DNA of 64,000 nt from Vibrio palustris (lineage in GTDB: Bacteria; Pseudomonadota; Gammaproteobacteria; Enterobacterales; Vibrionaceae): contig NZ_AP024887.1 in the NCBI RefSeq assembly GCF_024346995.1, forward strand, positions 1,364,001-1,428,000. The letters are read 5' to 3'. Of this stretch, positions 1 through 9,259 are shown piece by piece; position 1 is the first letter of the stretch; each line of letters begins with the position of its first letter. A model generated the notes under the pieces. That model did no database searches. It was given only the letters and a program-made list of their open reading frames with translations, and was not told the origin of the DNA. The position numbers and the translations under genes were made by a program.

Positions 1-1
1 G

Positions 2-469
2 GGACTCATTTCAATGACGGGCACTTTCTTCGATACCCTGTTAATTTGTACCATGACAGGTTTGGCGCTGATTTTAACGGGTGCTTGGCAAAGTGATTAT
101 GCGGGCGCTCAAATGACGACTCATGCGTTTGCCATTGGCCTAGATGCACAAACTTGGGGGCCTATTCTCGTTTCCATTGGCTTAATGTTTTTTGCCTTTA
201 CCACTATTTTGGGCTGGAACTATTATGGTGAGCGTTGCGTGGTGTTCTTACTCGGTACAAAAGCAGTCTTGCCTTATAAAATAATCTTTATTGCTTTAGT
301 GGCATCGGGCGCTTTTCTGCAACTAGATCTCATCTGGATCATTGCCGATATTGTGAACGGCTTAATGGCGATTCCAAATCTGATAGGTCTCCTGTTATTA
401 CGCAATGTCGTAGCAGAGGAAACCAGGCTTTACTTTCTTCCAGCAGAGTTAAAAAAACAGCAACATTAA
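2..469 (+). CDS. Alanine/glycine:cation symporter (AGCS family), C-terminal part
   Basis: This is the 3' end of a sodium-coupled amino-acid symporter of the inner membrane. The frame is open to the left edge, and the residues GLIS precede the first internal Met, so the gene starts outside the window. The visible ~155 residues carry the AGCS stretch SMTGTFFDTLLICTMTGL, the motif GWNYYGERC and four or five hydrophobic segments, which matches the last third of this family. The substrate is alanine or glycine by family; the sequence does not separate them. A strong inverted repeat follows the stop. Confidence 0.88.
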   Translation, partial: GLISMTGTFFDTLLICTMTGLALILTGAWQSDYAGAQMTTHAFAIGLDAQTWGPILVSIGLMFFAFTTILGWNYYGERCVVFLLGTKAVLPYKIIFIALVASGAFLQLDLIWIIADIVNGLMAIPNLIGLLLLRNVVAEETRLYFLPAELKKQQH

Positions 470-520
470 AGCAAACATATCAGAGTAACTCATAGAGTTA
501 CGTTGCTCCTAACTCATCAA

Positions 521-552
521 AAATGGCGACACCTTAGTGTCGCCATTTCATT
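521..552. terminator. Bidirectional terminator between convergent genes
   Basis: A perfect 12-bp stem (521-532 with 537-548, loop ctta) sits between the symporter stop and the stop of the convergent LysE gene. It is A/T-rich on both flanks, so it can serve both strands. Confidence 0.75.
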
Positions 553-585
553 TTAAAGACCTACCCCTACCAAGGCACCTGGATA

Positions 586-1227
586 TTAACGCGACTCGAT
601 CATCAACTTAACGCCAAGCGCAATTAACACACTTCCAGTCGTGCCTTCCATCCAACGGGTAAACTTGACACTTTTTAATAGGTGCTTTGCTTTATTGAGT
701 AAGCCAGACACACTACACTGCCAAATCATCGCTATCAAAAAATGTAAACCTGCCATAAATAAAGACTGCAGCACAGCAGAGTGTTGGGGGTTAATAAACT
801 GCGGAAGAAACGCTAAATAGAAAACAGCGGTTTTGGGGTTCAGAACATTCGATAGAAAGCCTTCTTGCAACGAACGTCTGACATTAAAATTGTGATGACT
901 GGTGTGAACACTATCCACTTGCATAGTATCTACTTGGTGGCTAAACAAAGTTTTTAAGCTTTTGAAACCTAACCAAATCAAATACGCTGCCCCAACCCAT
1001 TTAACCACTTGAAACCAATATGCAGACTGAGCAAGAATCGCGGAAACACCGATTGCTGAGCACATAGCATGGACAAATAAGCCTGAGCAAATCCCAAAAC
1101 TGGTCACACAACCATCCTTTAAACCAGCACGCGAGGTATTGCGAATCACCAGTGCTGTGTCTAACCCCGGCGTTAAGGTTAGTATGGTAATGGCAACAAT
1201 AAACGCTTCAAAATTATGTATATACAT
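586..1227 (-). CDS. LysE/RhtB-family amino-acid exporter
   Basis: Predicted inner-membrane exporter of amino acids or their derivatives, 213 residues, the usual family length (about 205-215). The N-terminal region has the family motif LTPGLDTALVIRNTSRAGLKDG, and GFLSNVLNPKTAVFYLAFLPQF is the second conserved stretch. Hydrophobic segments alternate with short loops as expected for six helices. It starts at ATG 1227 just after an AAAGG-like ribosome site and appears monocistronic. Substrate cannot be read from the sequence. Confidence 0.87.
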   Translation of the reverse strand: MYIHNFEAFIVAITILTLTPGLDTALVIRNTSRAGLKDGCVTSFGICSGLFVHAMCSAIGVSAILAQSAYWFQVVKWVGAAYLIWLGFKSLKTLFSHQVDTMQVDSVHTSHHNFNVRRSLQEGFLSNVLNPKTAVFYLAFLPQFINPQHSAVLQSLFMAGLHFLIAMIWQCSVSGLLNKAKHLLKSVKFTRWMEGTTGSVLIALGVKLMIESR

Positions 1228-1320
1228 TCCCTTTCCTATGCTTTTAGTCCCTAATTAAGTTATACCTTAATGGCAGCTCATTGTCTGTAGATGATTATCA
1301 TTAGGTAGGAATTGCTCAAC

Positions 1321-1351
1321 AAACAAAAAAGCCAGCTTCTGCGAAGCTGGC
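1321..1351 (-). terminator. Terminator of the ots operon
   Basis: A 9-bp GC-rich stem (1331-1339 with 1343-1351, loop tgc) is followed on the minus strand by six T residues. It lies just past the otsA stop. Confidence 0.85.
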
Positions 1352-1362
1352 AACAATCTACG

Positions 1363-2748
1363 CTATCTTTGAGGGTGAGGATGCGCTTTCAAATCTTGTC
1401 TAAAACGTTTCTGCCAAGTATCAATATCATTACGATGCAACACTTCCATCATACGCTTCCAACGATCAACTCGCTCTTCGAGCGGCATTTGTATCGCTTT
1501 CGCCAATGCCTCAGACACACTTTCGATATCATATGGATTGACGATTAACGCGCCATCAAGCTCCTCCGCTGCACCAGCCATTTTAGATAGTACCAATACA
1601 CCGGGATCATCTGGATTTTGCGCAGCTACATATTCTTTGGCTACTAAGTTCATCCCATCACGCAGCGGTGTGACAAAGCCAATATGAGACATATTATACA
1701 ATGCAATAATGGTTTTTCGGCGAAATCCACGGTTGATATACCGAATTGGCGTCCAATCAAAATCTGCATACGTTCCATTGACATGGCCAGCGGATTGCTC
1801 AACTTGCTGGGCGAGTTCAGCATAAGCTTTAACATCCCCTCGCGAGGTCGGCGCAACTTGCATATACACCAATTTACGATGAAATTTAGGGTTATTTTTC
1901 AGTAACATATCGTAAGATTGAAAACGATGAAAAATCCCTTTGCTGTAATCAAGCCTGTCTACACCTATAATCAGCTTACGATCGCCAAGCTCTTTACGTA
2001 GCTGTTTATATTCTTGTGTATCTTGCCCTCGGCGGGCAGCATCGACAATCGCATCGGGTGCAACACCAATGGGATACACACCCGTTTGCTGTTGATGCTC
2101 ACCACAGGTGACATGACCATCTACTGTATTACCTTTGCATTCCACACGAATCGCTTCATGGTAATTATGCTCATCAATACCAGTATGAAATCCAACCAAG
2201 TCATAATTTAATAGCTCATCGAGCATTTTTTCGTAACCTGGTAGTGCTCGCAGTAAATCAAAGGCAGGGAAAGGCGTGTGTAAAAAGAACCCTATTGGGC
2301 ATGTCACACCTGCTTCACGCAACATTTTCGCCATCGGAATTAATTGGTAATCGTGAATCCAAATCGTGTCATCAGGGCGAAGATGTGCCAAGAGATGATT
2401 GGCATACTTACGGTTCACGCCTAAATAACCAGCACGATAATGATTACGATACCGCATCAAATCCGGCCTTTGATGAAATAAGGGCCAAATCACCTTATTT
2501 GAGAAACCCGCATAAAAGTTTTGATATTCTTTTTGACGCAACCCTATCGTGACAAAATCAATATTGTCTTTACGCTCTTCTCGCACTTCCGTGGCTGGAC
2601 GATTTTCAATCCGCCCATTCCAACCAAACCATAAACCACCGGATTCAGCCATTGCCGCAAGCACACCAACCGCTAAGCCACCTTGGGCACCTCCTTTTAA
2701 CGATTCAGGTCTGGCAACTCGGTTTGAAACCACCACTAAACGACTCAT
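1363..2748 (-). CDS. otsA: Alpha,alpha-trehalose-phosphate synthase (UDP-forming), OtsA
   Basis: GT20 glycosyltransferase that joins UDP-glucose and glucose-6-phosphate to make trehalose-6-phosphate in the cytoplasm, used for osmotic and stress protection. The 461 residues begin MSRLVVVSNR and show the glycine loop GGAQGGLAVGV, then WFGWNGR, IWIHDYQLIPMAKMLREAG, the donor-site motif GVDRLDYSKGI and RDGMNLVAKEYVAAQNP near the C-terminus; E. coli OtsA is about 474 residues. Its ATG overlaps the stop of the GH15 gene by four bases, so translation is probably coupled. It is the last gene of the operon. Confidence 0.96.
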   Translation of the reverse strand: MSRLVVVSNRVARPESLKGGAQGGLAVGVLAAMAESGGLWFGWNGRIENRPATEVREERKDNIDFVTIGLRQKEYQNFYAGFSNKVIWPLFHQRPDLMRYRNHYRAGYLGVNRKYANHLLAHLRPDDTIWIHDYQLIPMAKMLREAGVTCPIGFFLHTPFPAFDLLRALPGYEKMLDELLNYDLVGFHTGIDEHNYHEAIRVECKGNTVDGHVTCGEHQQQTGVYPIGVAPDAIVDAARRGQDTQEYKQLRKELGDRKLIIGVDRLDYSKGIFHRFQSYDMLLKNNPKFHRKLVYMQVAPTSRGDVKAYAELAQQVEQSAGHVNGTYADFDWTPIRYINRGFRRKTIIALYNMSHIGFVTPLRDGMNLVAKEYVAAQNPDDPGVLVLSKMAGAAEELDGALIVNPYDIESVSEALAKAIQMPLEERVDRWKRMMEVLHRNDIDTWQKRFRQDLKAHPHPQR

Positions 2749-4541
2749 ACTTCATCCTCCCAACGTCGACTCAACATACGGGCACAATTGATGATGCCCA
2801 CCATGCTGTAAGTCTGTGGAAAATTACCCCATAACTCGCCAGTCTCTGGATCCAAATCTTCAGACAATAACCCCACATGATTACGTCTCTCAAGCAAGTC
2901 TTCAAACAATGCGCGAGCTTCTGCGTGACGTCCGATCGCAGATAAGGCTTCAATGTACCAAAAAGAACAGATGGTGAAGGCATTCTCTGGTTCACCGAAA
3001 TCGTCTTCTATCACGTAACGGAATATATATTTACTGCCTTTCGGGCGTAACTGGGACTCTATTGCTTCAACCGTACCAACAAAGCGTGGGTCGTCTCCTG
3101 AGACAAACCCAAGAGAGCATGCAAGCAATAAGCTGGCATCCATTGTATCGCCGCCCCACGTTGCGGTGTAACTATTTAGTTCACTATTAAACGCTTTTTC
3201 ATCAATGGTTTGCTTAATATTATCGGCGTGCTTACGCCAATACTCTTGCCGACCCGGTAATTGCAGATTGTCGGCAATTTTAGCTAAACGGTCAGCCGCA
3301 GCCCAGCACATAATACTTGAGAAAGTATGGGTATGTTGGCTGCCCCGTAACTCCCACAACCCAGCATCAGGCTGATCGAAGTACTGTACCGCTTTCTCTC
3401 CGACTTTTTCTAAAATCGGAAACAAGCGCTTATCATCTGGCTTGCGAATACGCTCATCAAAGAACATTTGAGTGGCTGAAAGCACTACCGCACCATACAC
3501 GTCATGCTGGATCTGATCAGCCGCTTGATTACCGAAGCGTACAGGCCCCATACCACGATACCCATCCAACTTATCAACAATTTTTTCTTCCATTTGCTTA
3601 CGGCCATTGATACAAAATACAGGCTGCAAATATTGGTCATCAATATGAGTGGCTAGGTTAACCAAATAACGCAAATACTGCTCCATGGTTGCCGTCACAC
3701 CAAGGCGATTCAGTGCATGCACCGTAAAGTAGCTATCACGCAACCAACAAAAACGATAATCCCAGTTACGTTCGGTATCTTTCGCTTCAGGGATGGAAGT
3801 CGTCATGGCGGCGACAATAGCGCCAGTATCTTCAAATGCACTGAGTTTGAGCGTAATCGCAGCACGAATCACCGCGTCTTGCCACTCAAAAGGAATGGCT
3901 AAGTTGTACACCCAACTGCGCCAATGGAGCTCAGTTTCATTCACAAACCGTTGTGATAACTGTTGAATAGGCTCTTCTAAACTTTCATTATTTCCTAATA
4001 CCAAGTGCGATTCAGTATCTAAAATAAACCAACTTTCATCAAAAATACTCGAAATAGAAAGATCAGTCGTTAAACGCAGCGATAGGCCATCACTGGTATA
4101 TTTAATATGATTCGTCCCTTCAATTCGCTCATACGCTTTATTGGTTTCATTATCGGCTGGACGCAATCTTACACGTATACGAGGCGAGCCAACTGGAGTA
4201 AGAATACGCATTAAGGTCACTGGGCGGTGCATGCGCCCGTAGAGCATTAATCGTGGGGCAAAATCGGTAATGGTGACGCTATTACCTTGTAAATCATATA
4301 AAGTGGTATCGAGTATCGCAGTATTTTTACGATATTGCTGCTCGCTATGAGAGAAGCCATCAAGATCAATACCGTAAGTCCCGGTTAGATCGGCTTTATC
4401 ACCGGTTTTTAGAAGTGAAGCAAAGACAGGATCACTATCAAACCGTGGCATACAAGACCACACCACTTCACCCATTTTGTCTATTAATGCACTAATTCGA
4501 CAGTTACCGATCAATGCCAGATCTAAATTATTTTCCATCAT
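2745..4541 (-). CDS. Glycoside hydrolase family 15 protein (trehalase/glucoamylase-like)
   Basis: A 598-residue GH15 protein with an N-terminal beta-sandwich-like region and a C-terminal (alpha/alpha)6 barrel. Seen motifs are RNWDYRFCWLRDSYF (substrate pocket), GLWELRG (likely catalytic acid Glu) and LLSEDLDPETGELWGNFPQ (likely catalytic base Glu). There is no signal peptide, so it is cytoplasmic. It sits between otsB and otsA with ATGA overlaps on both sides, which ties it to trehalose metabolism. GH15 members include glucoamylases, dextranases and trehalases; trehalase activity is an inference from context. Making and breaking genes in one operon would allow turnover of trehalose. Confidence 0.9.
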   Translation of the reverse strand: MMENNLDLALIGNCRISALIDKMGEVVWSCMPRFDSDPVFASLLKTGDKADLTGTYGIDLDGFSHSEQQYRKNTAILDTTLYDLQGNSVTITDFAPRLMLYGRMHRPVTLMRILTPVGSPRIRVRLRPADNETNKAYERIEGTNHIKYTSDGLSLRLTTDLSISSIFDESWFILDTESHLVLGNNESLEEPIQQLSQRFVNETELHWRSWVYNLAIPFEWQDAVIRAAITLKLSAFEDTGAIVAAMTTSIPEAKDTERNWDYRFCWLRDSYFTVHALNRLGVTATMEQYLRYLVNLATHIDDQYLQPVFCINGRKQMEEKIVDKLDGYRGMGPVRFGNQAADQIQHDVYGAVVLSATQMFFDERIRKPDDKRLFPILEKVGEKAVQYFDQPDAGLWELRGSQHTHTFSSIMCWAAADRLAKIADNLQLPGRQEYWRKHADNIKQTIDEKAFNSELNSYTATWGGDTMDASLLLACSLGFVSGDDPRFVGTVEAIESQLRPKGSKYIFRYVIEDDFGEPENAFTICSFWYIEALSAIGRHAEARALFEDLLERRNHVGLLSEDLDPETGELWGNFPQTYSMVGIINCARMLSRRWEDEV

Positions 4542-5290
4542 TGGTTGTCCCTCACCGCTAATCTATCTTTAAGAAATGCAATAACTTCTTGTGGTGAATC
4601 GAGGAGGTATTGCGCGTTCGACTCACCGTCACCAATCTTGACTGAAACGCCATTGCGTTCGTTGATCCAAGTGAAGGCGTCTTCGTCGGTGACGTCATCA
4701 CCAAAATACCAAGGTGTTCTATCTTGAAACGCATCTTTGCTCGTAAAATAGTCTAGCGCAGAAGCTTTATTAATGCCGGATGGCTTTAATTCACGAATGC
4801 TTTTACCAGCTTGGATACTCAGCTTTAAAGAAGAAAATCGCTCCGTTAATTGCTGTAAATACGCTTCGACCTGATTTTCCATATCAGGCTTGTTTCGATA
4901 ATGAATAGCAACAGTAAGCGGCTTATCTTCAAGCAATAAGTCGTGCTGATGACAAAAACGCTGACAGTCGTGAAGTAATGTTTCGGGTAGAGAAATGGTA
5001 TCTGGATGCAAAAAAACATCGCCAGATTGTCCACACCTAAATTGCATGCCATGGCTGCCGCTGACATTGACTGTCGGCATGGCAAGTAAGTGATCTAACG
5101 AATCTAAACTGCGCCCTGAAATCAACGCAAGCGCTTGGTTTACTTCGTTGTTCAACGATTTTAAAACTGTACGTAACTCATCGTCGACGATCACCGCTTC
5201 AGGTGTTGGCTGAAGCTCGACTAACGTTCCATCAAAGTCGAAAAAAAGTGCAACGTTGTCAAAAGGCAGCGGGGGTAATGTCTTATTCAT
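4538..5290 (-). CDS. otsB: Trehalose-6-phosphate phosphatase, OtsB
   Basis: HAD-superfamily phosphatase that converts trehalose-6-phosphate to trehalose. Motif I is FFDFDGTLVEL, followed by LISGRSLDSLDHLL, GSHGMQ, the conserved Lys region ELKPSGINKASAL and motif IV YFGDDVTDEDAF. The ATG at 5290 gives 250 residues and has AAGGA directly in front but very close; an in-frame GTG at 5302 is the alternative and has no ribosome site. First gene of the otsB-GH15-otsA operon; its stop overlaps the next start (ATGA). Confidence 0.94.
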   Translation of the reverse strand: MNKTLPPLPFDNVALFFDFDGTLVELQPTPEAVIVDDELRTVLKSLNNEVNQALALISGRSLDSLDHLLAMPTVNVSGSHGMQFRCGQSGDVFLHPDTISLPETLLHDCQRFCHQHDLLLEDKPLTVAIHYRNKPDMENQVEAYLQQLTERFSSLKLSIQAGKSIRELKPSGINKASALDYFTSKDAFQDRTPWYFGDDVTDEDAFTWINERNGVSVKIGDGESNAQYLLDSPQEVIAFLKDRLAVRDNQ

Positions 5291-5320
5291 TTCCTTGCTC
5301 ACTTTTGTAAGTTCTTAATT

Positions 5321-5349
5321 ACCATAGCGTGATAATTTTAATAAAACAA
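5321..5349 (-). promoter_or_regulatory. Candidate promoter of the ots operon
   Basis: On the minus strand TTGTTT, a 17-base spacer and TATGGT lie about 30 bases before otsB, with a C directly before the -10 element. This would suit sigma-70 or sigma-S. otsBA is sigma-S controlled in E. coli; here that is only an inference. Confidence 0.35.
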
Positions 5350-5474
5350 TCTTGATTAAAATCACATTCCGTTCTATGTAATTAAATAAATCAATTATTT
5401 ACGCCGCTCAGTTAAAAATTAAACATTCATTATTAATGAAATATTATTCATGATTAATTGCATATATCACTCAT

Positions 5475-5507
5475 AAAAATAGCGAACAACAAGGTTCGCT
5501 ATTTTTC
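5475..5507 (-). terminator. Terminator after the PAS chemotaxis gene
   Basis: A 13-bp stem (5475-5487 with 5494-5506) flanked by A5 and T5 runs lies after the stop of the minus-strand transducer at 5575. Confidence 0.75.
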
Positions 5508-5574
5508 TATGTGATAAAATAATATTGCCACTAATTACCAAGAAATCTCATACAGAAAACGCCTAGAATATAAA

Positions 5575-6888
5575 TTAAGCGCGATTCAAATGTTGAATCG
5601 CTTCATTGACTTTATCGGCTCCTGCTTCGATCTCTTGGATAACGTCACCTGCACTGTTCGAAGATTCTAAGGCATCTGTTGTTTTTAGTTGGCACTCACT
5701 AATTAGGTCAACCGTGGATTCTGTTTTGGCTAAGTTTTCTGACACCATAGCGATGATTTCACCGGTGGTCGCGTTTGTTCTCGCCGCAAGCTGCCTAACC
5801 TCATCAGCAACGACAGCAAAACCGCGGCCTTGCTCACCAGCACGCGCCGCTTCTATTGCCGCGTTCAATGCAAGCAAGTTAGTTTGGTCAGCAATGCCTT
5901 TAATACTATCAACTAGGTCATTAATTTTCTTTGAATGATTATTCAATGCTTGTATCTCACTACTCGCTAACTCCATTTTTGTAGCGAGCTCATTCATGTT
6001 TTCAATCGTCGACTCAATGACACTACGCCCTTTCGACGTTTGTTGTCGTGTTTCATTCGACACACCACTGGCTAATTGTGCGGCTTCTGATGCGGCCTTT
6101 TCTTGCTGTATTTGTTCCGTTACATTCGTTGCAAATTTAATGACTTTGTACAACTCACCTCGATCATTATGTATCGGGTTATAAGACGCCTCTAGCCACA
6201 GTTCATTACCGTAATGATCAACACGCTGGAAGCGGCCTGAGACGTACTGACCTGCGCCTAGTTGTTGCCAAAAAGTCTGATATTCAGAGGAATTATACAA
6301 ATCAGAAAAACAAAACATGCGGTGATGCTTACCTTGTATTTCAGACAGTTTATAGCCAACGGTTTTTAAAAAGTTATCATTTGCGGTAATGATTTTACCG
6401 TCCAGCTCAAATTCGATAATAGCCATCGAACGATTCAAGCCATTGAGCAAATCTTCTTTTTCGCGAGAGCTTGTAATGGTGCGAGTCAGCTCATACGCAA
6501 ATACACTATAACTCTCTACTTTACCCTCAACAGATTTTATCGGTTCGACGATTCCCCGCAACCACGCTTCGCTACCATCACTGTATGCCATTTCAATCGC
6601 GCCATGCCAATGCTCACCCGATTCAATCGCACTTTTCATATTCAAAAAATGTTCTGTCTCTCTCACTTTTTTAGGTACAACGGAAATGAACGGCTGACCG
6701 ATAATAGCATCCGATTTTACGCCCATAAGCTCTTCGTACAGCTTATTGACTGACGAGATAATCCCTTTACTATTCAGCTTGAAACTGATCGCACTTTCAT
6801 TCATACCGTTATAGATTTGCTTTAGCACATGCAGCTCGTCTAAGGCTTCTTGATATTTCTTTTTAATACCACGGCTATTAAAAAACAT
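5575..6888 (-). CDS. Soluble methyl-accepting chemotaxis protein with two PAS domains
   Basis: Chemoreceptor-like protein of 437 residues with no membrane segment and no HAMP domain. PAS domains lie at about 20-130 and 150-255 ([20 protein letters not shown] is a typical PAS/PAC end), followed by a cytoplasmic signalling hairpin with its tip near 345-360 ([20 protein letters not shown]). The layout resembles Aer-2 and BdlA type proteins that sense redox or a bound cofactor; the ligand is unknown. The coiled coil after the hairpin is short and has no CheR-docking pentapeptide. Confidence 0.9.
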   Translation of the reverse strand: MFFNSRGIKKKYQEALDELHVLKQIYNGMNESAISFKLNSKGIISSVNKLYEELMGVKSDAIIGQPFISVVPKKVRETEHFLNMKSAIESGEHWHGAIEMAYSDGSEAWLRGIVEPIKSVEGKVESYSVFAYELTRTITSSREKEDLLNGLNRSMAIIEFELDGKIITANDNFLKTVGYKLSEIQGKHHRMFCFSDLYNSSEYQTFWQQLGAGQYVSGRFQRVDHYGNELWLEASYNPIHNDRGELYKVIKFATNVTEQIQQEKAASEAAQLASGVSNETRQQTSKGRSVIESTIENMNELATKMELASSEIQALNNHSKKINDLVDSIKGIADQTNLLALNAAIEAARAGEQGRGFAVVADEVRQLAARTNATTGEIIAMVSENLAKTESTVDLISECQLKTTDALESSNSAGDVIQEIEAGADKVNEAIQHLNRA

Positions 6889-7233
6889 TCACCCTTACCT
6901 CTGTAATCACTATCGGAAATAGTTTTATTTCGCTTTTTAATATCTTAGATGATTTCTGAGATAAAGTGCGGACAGATAAAAATTTTATTACGGTGATTGA
7001 ACTATCTCACACTATTTAAGAAAAAATTCTTCGGTAAATCGGTATAAACCTTAGTTATTTCTCTATATTTATCAGCGAAAATCTATTGACAAAATATTGA
7101 ATATAAGAAAATTTATTATAATAGATCCTGTAAGATTCTAATCCGTCCCAGACAATAACTACATCAAGGATATTTTTAAGACGGAGCATTCAGCCAATAT
7201 CGCCGGAACGTCATTTTTTGATATTTTTAACAT
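6889..7233. other. A/T-rich intergenic stretch upstream of the PAS transducer
   Basis: About 350 bases between the start of the transducer and the terminator of the immunity-gene cluster. It must hold the transducer promoter. I see no open frame, repeat or recognisable operator. Confidence 0.5.
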
Positions 7234-7262
7234 AAAAAAATAGGCGAATCACATCGCCTATT
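7234..7262 (-). terminator. Terminator after the second immunity gene
   Basis: A 9-bp stem (7239-7247 with 7254-7262) is followed on the minus strand by a run of T. A close relative lies after the first immunity copy at 8261-8287, so the terminator looks duplicated along with the gene. Confidence 0.8.
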
Positions 7263-7279
7263 GAATTCCTATAGAAAAA

Positions 7280-8230
7280 TCATATCCAGTTACAACGTTC
7301 GCCCGTCCATTCATGCACCTCTTCCGGCCATTTGTCTTTAATGGGGGCGTATGTTAAACAAAAGAAAGTCGGCTTGACTAAAAGGGCTACCGTCGCGAAA
7401 AAATAATAATTAAACTGCGCTCGAATGGGACCGTATTGATTTAATAACTCTTTATTTCGACCACCTACTTTTTCCTCTGTACTAATGGTCATAGCAAAGG
7501 GTTCATCCCCCGTCATATAGCGGCGAATATACTCGTAATAACCGTAAGCTGGAATGTGTTCCCCAACCACTTCGTTTAATAAAAGCTTTTCATATTTTTG
7601 CCCCGTTAAATCTTGATTGACAGCATGTTTGGGATTTAACCACATAACCAATTGGTAGGTATCTTTAATGCTCGCCGCGCCTAAATAGAAACCTTTATAC
7701 ATCACTGATAGTTCACATTCATCCCAAGGAATACGATACAGAACGCCCTTATGCTTCACGTACACCTCTTGATTACGTTTATGTAAGCGAATGGGTAACG
7801 CCACAGGACGAAAAAAACCGATGAGTACAATCAGCGCGAATACAGCCAAAATACCTTGGTCAACAGTATTGAGCTCCCAATCACCTCCCCAAGCCATAGC
7901 ATTGAGGCACTTATAGCCACCCCATAAGAACACTGCCAACAGCATACTGTAGAGAATATTGCCTCGCGCATGTGAAGAATGCGGACGCATATCTAAAAAA
8001 GTTTCGTGACCTCCAGCGCTATAAGCATCCCAGAATTCTCCCATGTGTTCGGTAGGTCGATTTTCATAGTCAATCGGAACAATATGGTTTCCAGGCATAA
8101 GCGGTTCATGCAACACATTGCCTGCTTTGTAGCTTCTCTTAGCATGTTCGGTATGGGATAAATGCGGGGTAATACCCGTTTTTTCTGGCCCAACCCACTC
8201 ATTCGGCCCAACTTGGCGTAAATCACTCAT
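7280..8230 (-). CDS. TsiV2-position T6SS immunity protein, second copy
   Basis: A 316-residue membrane protein and paralogue of the next gene upstream. Hydrophobic segments lie at about 90-112, 124-146 and 272-298. The N-terminal ~230 residues are nearly the same in both copies (MSDLRQVGPNEWVGPEKTG), as is the last stretch (APIKDKWPEEVHEWTGERCN), but the segment between about 250 and 292, including the last membrane helix, differs strongly. In V. cholerae the gene after vasX is the immunity gene tsiV2; the role is assigned by position and by membrane location. A spare or re-specialised immunity gene is likely. It has its own terminator and may be read through from the first copy. Confidence 0.72.
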   Translation of the reverse strand: MSDLRQVGPNEWVGPEKTGITPHLSHTEHAKRSYKAGNVLHEPLMPGNHIVPIDYENRPTEHMGEFWDAYSAGGHETFLDMRPHSSHARGNILYSMLLAVFLWGGYKCLNAMAWGGDWELNTVDQGILAVFALIVLIGFFRPVALPIRLHKRNQEVYVKHKGVLYRIPWDECELSVMYKGFYLGAASIKDTYQLVMWLNPKHAVNQDLTGQKYEKLLLNEVVGEHIPAYGYYEYIRRYMTGDEPFAMTISTEEKVGGRNKELLNQYGPIRAQFNYYFFATVALLVKPTFFCLTYAPIKDKWPEEVHEWTGERCNWI

Positions 8231-8260
8231 AATTATTCACTAAACTGACTCTTAACCTAT

Positions 8261-8287
8261 AAAAAATGGGCGAATATATCGCCCATT
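8261..8287 (-). terminator. Terminator between the two immunity copies
   Basis: A 9-bp stem (8265-8273 with 8279-8287) ends in T6 on the minus strand. It would lower expression of the second copy relative to the first. Confidence 0.75.
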
Positions 8288-8303
8288 GAATCCATACCGA
8301 AAA

Positions 8304-9257
8304 TTATATCCAGTTACAACGTTCGCCCGTCCATTCATGCACCTCTTCCGGCCATTTGTCTTTAATGGGGGCGTATTTCAACGCAAATAAAGAAGGCTTT
8401 AATAAAAGAAGTAATACAAGAAGCCAACATACTCTAAATATTGAGCTGATTGGACCAAACTGATTCATTAATTCGTTATTTTTTCTAGGTAGTTTTTCTT
8501 TCGCGCTGATTGTCATTGCAAATGGTTCATCACCTGTCATATAACGACGAATATACTCATAATAACCGTAGGCACTGACATGCCCACCCACTTCTTCGTT
8601 AAGTAACAAACGTTCATGCTTTTCCCCAGTTAAATCTTGATTGACAGCATGTTTTGGATTTAACCACATAACCAGTTGGTAGGTATCTTTAATGCTCGCC
8701 GCGCCTAAATAGAAACCTTTATACATCACTGATAGTTCACATTCATCCCAAGGAATACGATACAACACACCTTTGTGTTTCACATATACTTCTTGGTTAC
8801 GTTTGTGTAAACGAATTGGCAAAGCCACTGGGCGAAAAAAACCGATAAGCACAATCAAAACAAAGACTGACAAAATGCCTTGGTCCACCGTATTCAGAGC
8901 CCACTCCTGACTTCCCCAAGCCCACGCGGTTACACACTTATAGCCACCCCATAAGAACACCGCCACTAACATACTGTACAGAATATTACCGCGCGCATGC
9001 GACGATTGCGGGCGCATGTCTAAAAAGGTCTGATGTCCACCAGCGGTAAACGCATCCCAGAATTCTCCCATATGTTCGGTAGGCCGATTTTCATAGTCAA
9101 TCGGAACAATATAATTACCTGGCATAAGCGGTTCATGCAACACATTGCCTGCTTTGTAGTTTCTCTTAGCATGTTCGGTATGGGATAAATGCGGGGTAAT
9201 ACCCGTTTTTTCTGGCCCAACCCACTCATTGGGGCCCACTTGGCGTAAATCACTCAT
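8304..9257 (-). CDS. tsiV2: TsiV2-position T6SS immunity protein, first copy
   Basis: A 317-residue protein with three likely membrane helices (about 90-112, 125-147 and near 275-297), placed two bases after the VasX-like effector gene. No clear ribosome site precedes it, so translation is probably coupled to the effector. By analogy with V. cholerae VCA0020/VCA0021, it would protect the producer from the pore-forming effector at the inner membrane. Family: related to the DUF6708-type proteins found beside T6SS effectors, from memory and not checked. The symbol rests on position as much as on sequence. Confidence 0.78.
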   Translation of the reverse strand: MSDLRQVGPNEWVGPEKTGITPHLSHTEHAKRNYKAGNVLHEPLMPGNYIVPIDYENRPTEHMGEFWDAFTAGGHQTFLDMRPQSSHARGNILYSMLVAVFLWGGYKCVTAWAWGSQEWALNTVDQGILSVFVLIVLIGFFRPVALPIRLHKRNQEVYVKHKGVLYRIPWDECELSVMYKGFYLGAASIKDTYQLVMWLNPKHAVNQDLTGEKHERLLLNEEVGGHVSAYGYYEYIRRYMTGDEPFAMTISAKEKLPRKNNELMNQFGPISSIFRVCWLLVLLLLLKPSLFALKYAPIKDKWPEEVHEWTGERCNWI

Positions 9258-9259
9258 AA

